Positions 18,514 to 27,029 of a stretch of 64,000 bases of DNA are shown here, in pieces. Location: the NCBI RefSeq assembly GCF_027923765.1, contig NZ_AP026709.1:615501-679500 (forward strand). Direction: 5' to 3'. The notes beneath the pieces were generated by a model. It saw nothing but the letters and a program-made list of their open reading frames with translations, was not told the origin of the DNA and made no database searches. The stretch comes from Pseudodesulfovibrio nedwellii (GTDB lineage Bacteria; Desulfobacterota; Desulfovibrionia; Desulfovibrionales; Desulfovibrionaceae). The translations under genes and the position numbers were made by a program. Position 1 is the stretch's first letter. The number at the start of each line of letters is the position of its first letter.

Positions 18514-19312
18514 TACGCTCCATATTTTTATTATTGCACTGTATGCGCTTGGCACCGTGCTTTTTCTGACCGGTATTACTACCGCCAATGAAAAGCTCAA
18601 ACGGATTGCCATTTGGTTTGCTGTCGTTGGTTTTTCTTTGAATACCATTGACTTGGGAATAATCCTCATGAGTGATCCAGCCGCTCTCAGTGGTGGAACA
18701 TTTTATTTTAATATTTTGGCGTGGAGTGTCTTAGCCATTTACTTTTTCCTTTGGTGGCGATTGCGGCTTGAATTTTTGGCAATCACCGCCCTGCCTTTAG
18801 CTCTGCTTCTGTTCGTGGCATCCATGGCTTTGGGAGGCATCCGGGTGATCATGCCTCCACAGTTAACCGCATTGTTTTTTGGTTTGCATATAGGATCCCT
18901 CGTGCTGACTCTTGGGGCGCTCATGATGGCTCTCGGGGCTGGTATGGCTTTTATTTATTATAATCGAAAACTTAAAACCAAGGCCGGTCTTACCAGTATG
19001 GGAAGCACTGTGCCCTCTTTGGAAAAATTCGATACCGTAAACCGGTGGGCTGTAGCCATCGGATTTCCTTTGTATACATTGGGACTTTTTTCCACGTTTT
19101 TTTGGTACTGGATTGCACCCAACAAGGAATTTACCTGGGATATCATGAAAATCGGCTCCTTGGCCGTCTGGTTCCTTTATGCATTCCTTTTTCATCAACG
19201 AATTGTACTGGGCTGGCGTGGACGTAAACCTGCTATCCTTGCCATTTGGGTTTTTGTCGGCATGTGCATTTCCCTTATACATCACACCATCACTTTTCGA
19301 GTAATGCCATGA
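18500..19312 (+). CDS. CcsA/HemX-like cytochrome c assembly membrane protein
   Basis: A 270-residue integral membrane protein with about eight transmembrane helices. It belongs to the CcsA/ResC/HemX group (CytC_asm), but the full WGxFWxWD heme-handling motif of CcsA is only weakly present (TFFWYWIAPNKEFTWD). It lies between precorrin-2 dehydrogenase and hemA and overlaps both, by 14 and 4 bases, as HemX does in other bacteria. A role in heme delivery or in setting glutamyl-tRNA reductase levels is inference from that position. A GGAG motif precedes the ATG. Confidence 0.82.
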   Translation: MGLFDTLHIFIIALYALGTVLFLTGITTANEKLKRIAIWFAVVGFSLNTIDLGIILMSDPAALSGGTFYFNILAWSVLAIYFFLWWRLRLEFLAITALPLALLLFVASMALGGIRVIMPPQLTALFFGLHIGSLVLTLGALMMALGAGMAFIYYNRKLKTKAGLTSMGSTVPSLEKFDTVNRWAVAIGFPLYTLGLFSTFFWYWIAPNKEFTWDIMKIGSLAVWFLYAFLFHQRIVLGWRGRKPAILAIWVFVGMCISLIHHTITFRVMP

Positions 19313-20682
19313 ACAGACAAATCATTCTCATAGGACTCAATCACCGGACTGCCGGTGTTGATGTGCGTGAAAAATTCGCTTTGACCGATGTAGAGAACTT
19401 TGAGCAAGGGCTTATGGCCCACTGTCCAGTGCTCGAATGTATGGCCCTCTCTACTTGTAACCGGGTAGAGATCATCGCTGTTGCTAAAAATATTTCTAAG
19501 CGAGAGGTTGTTGATTCTGTAATTCAGTATTGGGCTGCTATCTGCAAAGGCGACCCCGCATTACTTTTGGATAATACCTACAATTATTCTAGGCTGGAGG
19601 CTGTGAAACACGTTTTTTCTGTCGCGAGTAGCCTAGATTCCATGGTTATGGGCGAGCCACAAATTCTCGGTCAGCTAAAAGATGCATACCGGGCTGCCGT
19701 GGCGAAAGGGACAGCAAAGACCATTGTTAACCGTTTGCTTCATAAATCTTTTTCCGTTGCCAAACGTATTCGCACCGAGACAGCCATTGCCTCCAGTGCC
19801 GTGTCCATCAGTTTTGCCGCTGTTGAATTGGCGCGCAAGATTTTTGGAGATCTGGAAGGCACCAAGGCCATGCTCGTAGGTGCTGGCGAAATGGCAGAAC
19901 TGGCCGCGACCCACTTACTGCGTAATGGTGTTCAGGATGTCATTATTGCCAACCGGACGTTTTCTCGTGCCAAAGAGTTGGCTGATAACCTTGGTGGCGA
20001 ACCTATTCAGATTGAAAACATGCCGGATCGTCTGCACGAAGTTGACATCGTTATTAGTTCTACAGGTTCCCCTGTTGCCGTAATCAAGGCCAAGGACGTC
20101 AAATCCGTACTTAAGCGACGTAAAAACAAACCCATGTTTTTCATCGACATCGCTGTGCCTCGTGATATTGACCCTGATGTCAACATTTTGGACAACGTAT
20201 ATCTTTATGACATTGATGACCTCAAAGAGGTTGTTGAAGACAACATGGCGCAACGTCATGAAGAAGCAGCCAAGGCCAGAACCGTTGTTGATCATGAAAC
20301 AGATACTTTTGGTAATTGGTTGCATTCGTTAAATCTTCAGCCGACTATTGTTGATTTGGTGGAAAAGACTGAAGACGTGGCGCATCGGGAATTGAACAAG
20401 ACATTGAAAAAAATTGGTCAGGTAGATGAACGGACGCGGAAGGCATTGGAAACACTTGTCCTTTCTGTGGCCCACAAATCTATGCATGAACCCATTTGTT
20501 TTTTAAAACGTCGGACACAAGAAGAAGGTTCAGCCGAACGATTTATCGATTTGGCACGACGTATGTTCAATTTGGACGATGAATCTATTCCGGCGGAAGC
20601 CCATCTTGATCGAAAGAGTAACACCTGCTCGGCAGAAGACATCAACGAGCTCATTAAAGCCTCAAAGAACAAGGAACAATAA
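19309..20682 (+). CDS. hemA: Glutamyl-tRNA reductase
   Basis: A 457-residue enzyme for the first committed step of tetrapyrrole synthesis: NADPH reduction of glutamyl-tRNA to glutamate-1-semialdehyde. The N-terminal GLNHRTAGVDVREKFAL, the catalytic cysteine in ALSTCNRVEI, SLDSMVMGEPQILGQLK, the nucleotide-binding segment AMLVGAGEMAELAATHLL and the C-terminal dimerisation helices are all present. The ATG overlaps the ccsA-like stop (ATGA), so the start at 19309 is firm and translation is coupled. Confidence 0.96.
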   Translation: MNRQIILIGLNHRTAGVDVREKFALTDVENFEQGLMAHCPVLECMALSTCNRVEIIAVAKNISKREVVDSVIQYWAAICKGDPALLLDNTYNYSRLEAVKHVFSVASSLDSMVMGEPQILGQLKDAYRAAVAKGTAKTIVNRLLHKSFSVAKRIRTETAIASSAVSISFAAVELARKIFGDLEGTKAMLVGAGEMAELAATHLLRNGVQDVIIANRTFSRAKELADNLGGEPIQIENMPDRLHEVDIVISSTGSPVAVIKAKDVKSVLKRRKNKPMFFIDIAVPRDIDPDVNILDNVYLYDIDDLKEVVEDNMAQRHEEAAKARTVVDHETDTFGNWLHSLNLQPTIVDLVEKTEDVAHRELNKTLKKIGQVDERTRKALETLVLSVAHKSMHEPICFLKRRTQEEGSAERFIDLARRMFNLDDESIPAEAHLDRKSNTCSAEDINELIKASKNKEQ

Positions 20683-21029
20683 TGCGTAGTTATCTAATAG
20701 AAGACCTGGTCGACAAGAATTATCAAGCTATTGTTGCCGCTTTTGAAGAACTGGGGTTCAGAGGACCTCTTGATGGCATTTATTACCTGCCCTTGCCTGT
20801 CGAGCTTTTGCAGCGTGAACAACAGGATCATCAGAAAGAATGTGGTCCGTATTTCATGGCTCTCGAATGTATTGAAAAAGAAGACGAGAACGCGTTGAAA
20901 TTAGAACTGTTGGTTCGCGGAAGACAAAAAATGCGTTGCTCATGCATCTCATACGCTACTCCTGATCAACGTGCTCACATGATTGAATATTTGGATCAGT
21001 TTATCGATGAACTGGAAGTTTCCGTATAG
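20682..21029 (+). CDS. Conserved protein of unknown function
   Basis: A 115-residue soluble protein, acidic, whose ATG overlaps the hemA stop (TAATG). It has two cysteines near the end (MRCSCIS). The placement between hemA and tilS and the tight coupling to hemA suggest a conserved gene of this bacterial family, but I recognise no domain. It could assist heme synthesis or be an unrelated operon passenger. Confidence 0.75.
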   Translation: MRSYLIEDLVDKNYQAIVAAFEELGFRGPLDGIYYLPLPVELLQREQQDHQKECGPYFMALECIEKEDENALKLELLVRGRQKMRCSCISYATPDQRAHMIEYLDQFIDELEVSV

Positions 21030-21031
21030 CC

Positions 21032-22042
21032 ATGTTTTCTGCGCCTGATAGTTTTCCTGAAACCCTTCAGAATCTTTTGCCTAAATGGGCGCATTTTTGT
21101 CTGTATATTGAAAAATTTATAAGTCGTGAACTGAAACAGGAACTTTCTGGAAAACATCTTCTTGTAGGTTTTTCCGGTGGTGTTGACTCTACTGCCCTGC
21201 TTCTTGTTCTTCACTATCTTTCTCAAAGAAATGATTTCCGACTAACTGCAGCCCATCTGAATCATCAACTACGCCCTGAGGCGGATGACGACGCTCAATG
21301 GTGTACATCGTTTTGTGACACTCTTGGTGTTGAGTGTGTGGTTGAATCCAAAAATATTGGGGATTTTGCTGAAAAACTCGGCGTTGGGATTGAAGAAGCT
21401 GGTCGGAATGCACGTTACGCTTTGTTTCAGAATGTGAAAAATGACACAGGCGCGGATTATGTCGCGTTGGGGCACCAATTGGATGACCTCAGCGAAGATG
21501 TTGTTATGCGTCTCATCCGGGGTACGGGATGGCCTGGACTATCAGGTATGGCGGGGTATGACCCTAATCGTTCGCTTATTCGTCCGTTGCTTATGATCCC
21601 AAAATCCACATTGATTGCTTTTGTTACCAAAACAGGTGTTATCTGGCGTGAAGATGCGTCAAATGCTGAATCAAACTGGACTCGTAACCGAGTCAGGAAC
21701 GAAATTCTTCCACTTATCCAAAAAGAAAATCCTAGTTTTTGGCAATCAGTGAGCCGTTTGTGGAAAATTGGTCGTATTGAGAAAGATTATTGGCAGTCGA
21801 TGACATTTTCCCCTTCGGAAACACTGGATAACGCTTTTCTGAAGACTGCCCACCAGGCGCTTCGTCTACGATTGTATAAATCATGTCTTGATCAACTTGG
21901 TTCAGGGCAAGTTTTAGCTGATTCATTGTTCAAGCTTGATGAAGCTTGGCAGGGAAAAAACGTTGGAGCGACCTTTCAGTTTCCCGGTGATAAAACTGCG
22001 ATAATCACCGCCGTAGGTGTCGTTTTTGACTGCACCCATTGA
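21032..22042 (+). CDS. tilS: tRNA(Ile)-lysidine synthase
   Basis: A 336-residue ATP-dependent ligase that converts C34 of the CAU-anticodon isoleucine tRNA to lysidine. The PP-loop is VGFSGGVDSTALL (about residues 45-57), followed by AAHLNHQLRPEA, ALGHQLDDLSEDVVMRLIRG and the WREDASNAESNWTRNRVRN segment. The last domain is short compared with the E. coli enzyme, as in many deltaproteobacteria. It begins 2 bases after the preceding gene. Confidence 0.93.
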   Translation: MFSAPDSFPETLQNLLPKWAHFCLYIEKFISRELKQELSGKHLLVGFSGGVDSTALLLVLHYLSQRNDFRLTAAHLNHQLRPEADDDAQWCTSFCDTLGVECVVESKNIGDFAEKLGVGIEEAGRNARYALFQNVKNDTGADYVALGHQLDDLSEDVVMRLIRGTGWPGLSGMAGYDPNRSLIRPLLMIPKSTLIAFVTKTGVIWREDASNAESNWTRNRVRNEILPLIQKENPSFWQSVSRLWKIGRIEKDYWQSMTFSPSETLDNAFLKTAHQALRLRLYKSCLDQLGSGQVLADSLFKLDEAWQGKNVGATFQFPGDKTAIITAVGVVFDCTH

Positions 22043-22065
22043 CTTCCGCAACTCCCCGGTATAAG
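22039..22065 (+). promoter_or_regulatory. Possible promoter of adk
   Basis: TTGACT overlapping the tilS stop and TATAAG are separated by only 15 bases, two fewer than ideal. The -10 is good, so a weak or regulated promoter is possible. Confidence 0.3.
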
Positions 22066-22141
22066 AGCATGTGATCTTTTGCACAATGTGCTGAGGCGTC
22101 ATGCAGGCGCTTCGTTTTCTTATCATCAGGAGGAGTTTATT

Positions 22142-22807
22142 ATGAATATTCTGATTTTCGGCCCTAACGGCTCCGGTAAAGGCACCCAGGGTACCCTGGC
22201 CAAAGACAAGTACGGTCTGGATCACATCGAATCCGGTGCCATTTTCCGCAAGCATATCGGCGGCGGCACCGAACTCGGCATGAAAGCCAAGGAATTCATC
22301 AACAAGGGCGAACTCGTTCCTGATGATATCACCATCCCTATGGTTTTGGATGTGTTGTCCAGCTCCAAGGACGGTTGGCTGCTCGACGGATTCCCCCGCT
22401 CTTTGGTTCAGGGCGAAAAGCTCTGGGAAGCTTTGCAGAAAGACGGTGAGAAGCTCGATTTCGTTATCGAAATCAAGCTGCCTCGTGAAATTGCAAAGGG
22501 CCGTATCATGGGTCGTCGTCTTTGCGAAAATAATCCGAATCATCCCAACAATGTCGGTATTTCGGTTATCGCTCCTGACGGCGACAAGTGCCGTGTTTGT
22601 GGCGGTGCCTTGTCCGCTCGTGAAGATGACCAAGACGAAGCTGCAATCGACGTACGTCACAACATCTACTACGATGAAGAGACCGGTACCATGGCTGCTT
22701 GCAACTTCTACAAGAACATGAAAGACGGTGGTTTCAAGTTCATCGAATTGAACGGTGAAGATTCCATCGACACTATCAAGGATTACTTGATGAGCCAGCT
22801 CGTCTAG
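22142..22807 (+). CDS. adk: Adenylate kinase with metal-binding LID domain
   Basis: A 221-residue enzyme that interconverts AMP, ADP and ATP. The P-loop is GPNGSGKGTQ, the AMP site is SGAIFR, and DGFPRS follows. The LID holds Cys128-x5-His134-x15-Cys150-x2-Cys153, the same ligand pattern and spacing reported for the zinc, cobalt or iron adenylate kinase of Desulfovibrio gigas. A strong AGGAGG Shine-Dalgarno sequence sets the start; codons upstream in frame are not part of the family. A terminator follows directly. Confidence 0.96.
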   Translation: MNILIFGPNGSGKGTQGTLAKDKYGLDHIESGAIFRKHIGGGTELGMKAKEFINKGELVPDDITIPMVLDVLSSSKDGWLLDGFPRSLVQGEKLWEALQKDGEKLDFVIEIKLPREIAKGRIMGRRLCENNPNHPNNVGISVIAPDGDKCRVCGGALSAREDDQDEAAIDVRHNIYYDEETGTMAACNFYKNMKDGGFKFIELNGEDSIDTIKDYLMSQLV

Positions 22808-22828
22808 TTCTATTTACAGAAAGATATT

Positions 22829-22862
22829 AAGCCTCTTCCATTATTATGGAAGAGGCTTTTTT
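22829..22862 (+). terminator. Intrinsic terminator after adk
   Basis: Thirteen-base perfect arms (22829-22841 and 22846-22858), loop TATT, then a T run. Confidence 0.92.
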
Positions 22863-23012
22863 ATATTTTATGGTGTACTTTTGCCTGACGCGATAAGCTC
22901 TTTTGATAACCATAGAAGAGAGCTATTTTCTGGGGTGACCTGTTTGATAATAAAGTTTTTATCTTGATTTCTTCTGGTCCATGAAGCGTGGTCATTTATG
23001 CATTATAAATAA

Positions 23013-23046
23013 AAAAAGGGAAGGACCATATGGCCCTTCCCTTTTT
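23013..23046. terminator. Bidirectional terminator after secF
   Basis: Arms AAAAAGGGAAGG and complement with a central ATAT loop. The one plus-strand A-C mismatch becomes a G-U pair on the minus strand, so it is best as the end of the secD-secF transcript. The stretch 22863-23012 between the two terminators holds no gene. Confidence 0.85.
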
Positions 23047-23066
23047 GTTTGTAGTGTATCGAAGAC

Positions 23067-24134
23067 TTATGCTTCAGCTTCCTGCAAGTCTGCGGCACCG
23101 GGACCGAATCCAAGCAGGATCGGGCTAGCGACAAAGATGGAGGAATAGGTACCCACACCTACGCCGATGAGCAGAGCCAAGGCAAAGTCATGGATAACGC
23201 TGCCGCCCAGTACGAACAGGCAGAAGACAACCAACAAGGTTGTTACTGATGTCATGATTGTACGCGACAGGGTCTGGTTTACAGCAGTGTTGATAATCGA
23301 GGCGAACGTGGTGTTGCCTTTGCGGGCATTATTGTTCTCACGGATACGGTCAAAGACAATAATGGTGTCATTGAGCGAATAACCGATGATGGTCAACAAT
23401 GCTGCGATGATGGTTAAATCGAATTCTTTACCAAGAATGGAAAAGATGCCGACTGTAATAGCCACGTCGTGTATGAGTGCTGCAACTGCGCCTAGAGCGT
23501 AATTAAGTTTCAAATACCAGCATAGTCCTACAGTGATAATGAGTGCTGCAATGATCAGCCACCCCATTTCAACACCGAGCAGACCTATGCCGTACACGCC
23601 AAAGCCTAAAGCCGCAGCCATGACGCCTGCAACGGTCCATCGTTGTTCAAAGCGACCGGAGATGTACACGGCAATAAGGAGAACTGCGTAGAACAGAGCC
23701 TCAAGAGCTTTTGTGCGTAAATCCGCGCCCACTTTTGGACCGACCATTTCGAGACGTTGTATCTCGAAATGAGCGCCATCAAGATTGTTTGATAAAGCAC
23801 TGGTTACCCTATTTCGCACCTCTTCTGAGGTGATATTAGAGCTCGATGTACGAATCAAGTATTCATGGTCGCCGTCCAGTCCGAGGGTCTGAACAACGAG
23901 GCCGGGCAATTCAACGCCACTCACGGCGTTTTTGACCATTTCTACATCAGTGTTTTTGTCGATCTTCACCTGGACGATCATGCCGCCTGCGAAGTCGATG
24001 CCATACTTCGGGCCACCCTTGATGAGAAGGGAGCCAAGGCCGGCCAGGATGATAACCGCTGAAATAGCGAAAGCGATCTTCCTGAGTCCGATGAAGTCTA
24101 TTTTGGTATCAGGTTTGATTATTTGAAGTCCCAT
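23067..24134 (-). CDS. secF: Protein translocase subunit SecF
   Basis: A 355-residue RND-type membrane protein that with SecD uses the proton or sodium gradient to complete secretion through SecYEG. Six transmembrane helices are visible, one near residue 20 and five in the C-terminal half. Landmarks are YGIDFAGGMIVQVK, the periplasmic P1 domain, IGYSLNDTIIVFDRIREN and the ending ILLGFGP. It begins 10 bases after secD stops, with the usual secD-secF order. Confidence 0.96.
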   Translation of the reverse strand: MGLQIIKPDTKIDFIGLRKIAFAISAVIILAGLGSLLIKGGPKYGIDFAGGMIVQVKIDKNTDVEMVKNAVSGVELPGLVVQTLGLDGDHEYLIRTSSSNITSEEVRNRVTSALSNNLDGAHFEIQRLEMVGPKVGADLRTKALEALFYAVLLIAVYISGRFEQRWTVAGVMAAALGFGVYGIGLLGVEMGWLIIAALIITVGLCWYLKLNYALGAVAALIHDVAITVGIFSILGKEFDLTIIAALLTIIGYSLNDTIIVFDRIRENNNARKGNTTFASIINTAVNQTLSRTIMTSVTTLLVVFCLFVLGGSVIHDFALALLIGVGVGTYSSIFVASPILLGFGPGAADLQEAEA

Positions 24135-24144
24135 TGTCTTCCCC

Positions 24145-25740
24145 TTAGATGCTCAGCTTGGCGCTATCGGAGCGGCTCTTTAAGTACAAGTCGAACAGGA
24201 TGCGCGACACGAAGATTGCCGTAAACATGGACGTTATGATGCCCAAGGTCAGTGTGACGGCGAAGCCGCGAACAGGTCCGGTACCAAATTGATAGAGGAT
24301 GACTGCCGCAATGACCGTCGTCACGTTAGCGTCGAGAATGGTCAGGGTCGCCCTGCCATATCCTTCTGCTACAGCCTGCGATGCGGACAGGCCGCGTCGC
24401 AGTTCCTCGCGGATGCGTTCGAAGATAATTACGTTTGCATCAACAGCCATACCGATTGTCAGAATGATACCGGCAATACCCGGTAGGGTCAGCGTGGCAC
24501 CGAAAGCTGCCAGTCCACCCATGATGAGCATGATATTAATGCAAAGCACAACGTCCGCTACCAGTCCGGCAAAGCCGTAGTAAATAGCCATGAAGCCAAG
24601 TACCATTGCCATGCCGATGAAAGCGGACATGATGCCGTTGTCGATGGATTCTTGTCCCAAAGATGGGCCAACGCTACGTTGTTCCAGAATTTCGACTGGA
24701 GCAGGCAGTGAACCGGCGCGAAGCACGACTGCGAGATCGCGGGCTTCTTCTCGGCTGAACTGACCGGTGATGGAAGCGCGTCCACCAGAGATACGTTCCT
24801 GAATGACTGGTGCGGAATACACCTTGCCGTCCAGAACAATGGCCATACGCTTGTTCACGTTGTCGGTCGTCAGGTTGGTGAAGATGGATCCACCGCGTGC
24901 ATTAAATGTAATAGAAACGTACGGAGCGTTCCAATTGTCAAGAAGCACCTTTGCATCGGTCACGTATTCACCGGTCAGGACCGCGTCACGTTTCAGAACG
25001 ATGGCAGATTCGGCGTAATCGCCGCTCGGTAATTTCTTGAGCAGAACGGAAAGTTCACGGCCGGGAGCAAGAATGCCCTGCTTGGCCTTGGCAATATCAG
25101 CAGTGTCGTCCACCATCTTGAATTCGAGATGAGCAGTCTGGCCGATGATTTTGATTGCGCGCTCAGGATCTTGCAAACCAGGCAACTGCACTTGAATGCG
25201 GTTATCCTGTTGTTTGCGAATGTCCGGTTCGGCAACGCCGAATTGGTCAATCCTGTTGCGAATGGTTTTGATCGCCTGTTCCATGGTCAGCTTTTCTATA
25301 TCACTACGATATTGTGGTGATATGGACAGGATGTATTCTTCCTTGCCGCCGTCCATGATCTTGGTATCTTCAATAGTGAACTGTGTGTAGTCAGTGATGA
25401 CTTTTTCGAATGCCTCTTTCTGTTCACTTTTGAGAAGCACGACTTCGATTTGCGATTCATTCAAAACGTTTGGACGCAGAACAAAGATTTCTTTGTCGCG
25501 AGCCACGGCTTTGAGGTCGTCGCCGAGTCGGGCGAGGTTGTTGTCCATGGCAGTATCCATATCCACTCCGAGAGTGAGATTGATACCACCTTTGAGGTCA
25601 AGGCCGAGGTTGATGGAGTCGCCTGGCAGAATTTTGCCTATTGCTGACTCCTTGAAGCCCGGTATGGACGGCAGCATGTAGGCCAATCCGAGGACCAGGA
25701 CGACGAGAGCTGTTACGGCTCTCCAACGCAAACTTTGCAT
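24145..25740 (-). CDS. secD: Protein translocase subunit SecD
   Basis: A 531-residue partner of SecF. The N-terminal helix is followed by LGLDLKGGINLTLGVD, a large periplasmic P1 region with IRNRIDQFGVAEPDI, and five C-terminal transmembrane helices with GMAVDANVIIFERIREELR. The ATG at 25740 has a GGGAG Shine-Dalgarno sequence; ten further codons upstream are open but not supported. It lies 130 bases after yajC. Confidence 0.96.
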   Translation of the reverse strand: MQSLRWRAVTALVVLVLGLAYMLPSIPGFKESAIGKILPGDSINLGLDLKGGINLTLGVDMDTAMDNNLARLGDDLKAVARDKEIFVLRPNVLNESQIEVVLLKSEQKEAFEKVITDYTQFTIEDTKIMDGGKEEYILSISPQYRSDIEKLTMEQAIKTIRNRIDQFGVAEPDIRKQQDNRIQVQLPGLQDPERAIKIIGQTAHLEFKMVDDTADIAKAKQGILAPGRELSVLLKKLPSGDYAESAIVLKRDAVLTGEYVTDAKVLLDNWNAPYVSITFNARGGSIFTNLTTDNVNKRMAIVLDGKVYSAPVIQERISGGRASITGQFSREEARDLAVVLRAGSLPAPVEILEQRSVGPSLGQESIDNGIMSAFIGMAMVLGFMAIYYGFAGLVADVVLCINIMLIMGGLAAFGATLTLPGIAGIILTIGMAVDANVIIFERIREELRRGLSASQAVAEGYGRATLTILDANVTTVIAAVILYQFGTGPVRGFAVTLTLGIITSMFTAIFVSRILFDLYLKSRSDSAKLSI

Positions 25741-25803
25741 GAAAACTCCCTTAATACGAACTAGTTGCAACCTCTTTGCACTACCCTTGCGATAAACACA
25801 AGT

Positions 25804-25840
25804 ACGGACCGGGCCACGGAAAAGTTGTGGTCCGGTCCGT
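25804..25840. other. Long intercistronic hairpin between yajC and secD
   Basis: Fourteen-base arms (25804-25817 and 25827-25840) around a 9-base loop, with one imperfect pair: A-C on the minus-strand transcript, G-U on the plus strand. There is no T run on either side, so it is not a standard terminator. It may be an mRNA processing or stability element that sets yajC and secDF levels differently. Confidence 0.6.
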
Positions 25841-25870
25841 TAGGGTGTCTCAAAAACTGGTTGCAAGAAC

Positions 25871-26221
25871 CTACTTTTTGTCAGCTGTCGGTACGCCGCC
25901 GTCTTTGTCGGCAACGAATCCGCGCTTAATAACGACATTAACGCCGGTTGCAATCTCAATGGTGAGATTGTCACCATCGATATTCACGATGGAGCCGAGG
26001 ATGCCGCCATTGGTCCATACCTTGTCACCCTTACTCAGGGCTTGGAGCATGGCCTTGTGCGTCTTCTGCTTTTTTTGCTGAGGGCGAATGAGCAGAAAGT
26101 AGAAAATGGCGAACATGAGGACCAGCATGGGCAGCGGGCCGCCGAGAAGGCCGCCCAGACCGCCTGCCTCGCCGCCGCCGGTGGGCGGAGCCATGGCATA
26201 TGCTACGGAATCGAAGAACAT
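25871..26221 (-). CDS. yajC: Sec translocon accessory subunit YajC
   Basis: A 116-residue protein with one transmembrane helix (PMLVLMFAIFYFLLIRPQQKK) preceded by a Gly-rich stretch, then the conserved small cytoplasmic domain (LSKGDKVWTNGGILGSIVNI). YajC associates with SecDF. A GGAGG Shine-Dalgarno sequence precedes the ATG. It starts 46 bases after the glutamate synthase cluster with no terminator in between. Confidence 0.94.
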   Translation of the reverse strand: MFFDSVAYAMAPPTGGGEAGGLGGLLGGPLPMLVLMFAIFYFLLIRPQQKKQKTHKAMLQALSKGDKVWTNGGILGSIVNIDGDNLTIEIATGVNVVIKRGFVADKDGGVPTADKK

Positions 26222-26267
26222 AGGTTCCTCCAGAAAAGGTTAATAATGTTGCAGTCTTCTGAGCTAT

Positions 26268-27029
26268 CTAACAGGGAACATACAGATTGCCGTACGGTCG
26301 ATGTGAGAACGGACGAATCTTCACAAAGTTCTCACTCATTATTTCCGTGCTGTCCAGCTTCAATTCGTTAGCGTAATCTTTAACTAAATCTTCAATAATT
26401 TTCAAATCTTCAGAATTCACGGGTTGAGCGTTCAAACCAGGACCGAGTTGATTCTCAGGAACGTCTCCGCGAATATAGATTACACCGCCATGCATTCCTG
26501 TGCCGAGACTTCGTCCCGCAACAGGCGCATCAGACTTATCAGAAAACATACCCAAGAGCAAAATAATTCCGCCAGCCATGTATTCTCCGAGGAAGTCCCC
26601 GGCCTTTCCGCCAACAACGATTTTTGGTTGGTGGTCAAGGTAGGCTTTCATATGAATTCCAACCCGGTAGCCAACATCACCCTTGATGAAAATTTCACCA
26701 CCACGCATTGCGTACCCGATGACATCGCCAGCAAGTCCTTCAATGATGATGCGACCATTATCCATAGTATTGCCGACACCATCTTGAGCATTGTTGTGAA
26801 TACGGAGTTTGGGACCACGCATAAATGCGCCCAAATCTTGCCCCGGAACGCCATAGACATCGAATGTCAGGTCCCCTTCCAAGGCCGTGGCAATATATCG
26901 TTGCCCGTTGCATTCCTTGAGCGTGAAATCAGTCACGCCACTTTTGATAAGCTCTCGAATTTCTTCGTTGAACTGCTTGTAATATGTTCGCCCTGCCGTG
27001 AGGGTCTTCTTTTTTCTTTTGGCTGTCAT
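26268..27029 (-). CDS. Glutamate synthase GXGXG-domain subunit (GltB domain 3-like)
   Basis: A 253-residue right-handed beta-helix protein matching the C-terminal domain of the large glutamate synthase subunit. The repeating glycine pattern is clear (GRIIIEGLAGDVIGYAMRGG, then KIVVGGKAGDFLGEYMAGG and GTGMHGGVIYIRG). In the split enzyme of archaea and some anaerobes this domain is a separate chain. It starts immediately after the amidotransferase gene stops (adjacent, no gap), so the two are translationally linked. Confidence 0.9.
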   Translation of the reverse strand: MTAKRKKKTLTAGRTYYKQFNEEIRELIKSGVTDFTLKECNGQRYIATALEGDLTFDVYGVPGQDLGAFMRGPKLRIHNNAQDGVGNTMDNGRIIIEGLAGDVIGYAMRGGEIFIKGDVGYRVGIHMKAYLDHQPKIVVGGKAGDFLGEYMAGGIILLLGMFSDKSDAPVAGRSLGTGMHGGVIYIRGDVPENQLGPGLNAQPVNSEDLKIIEDLVKDYANELKLDSTEIMSENFVKIRPFSHRPYGNLYVPC

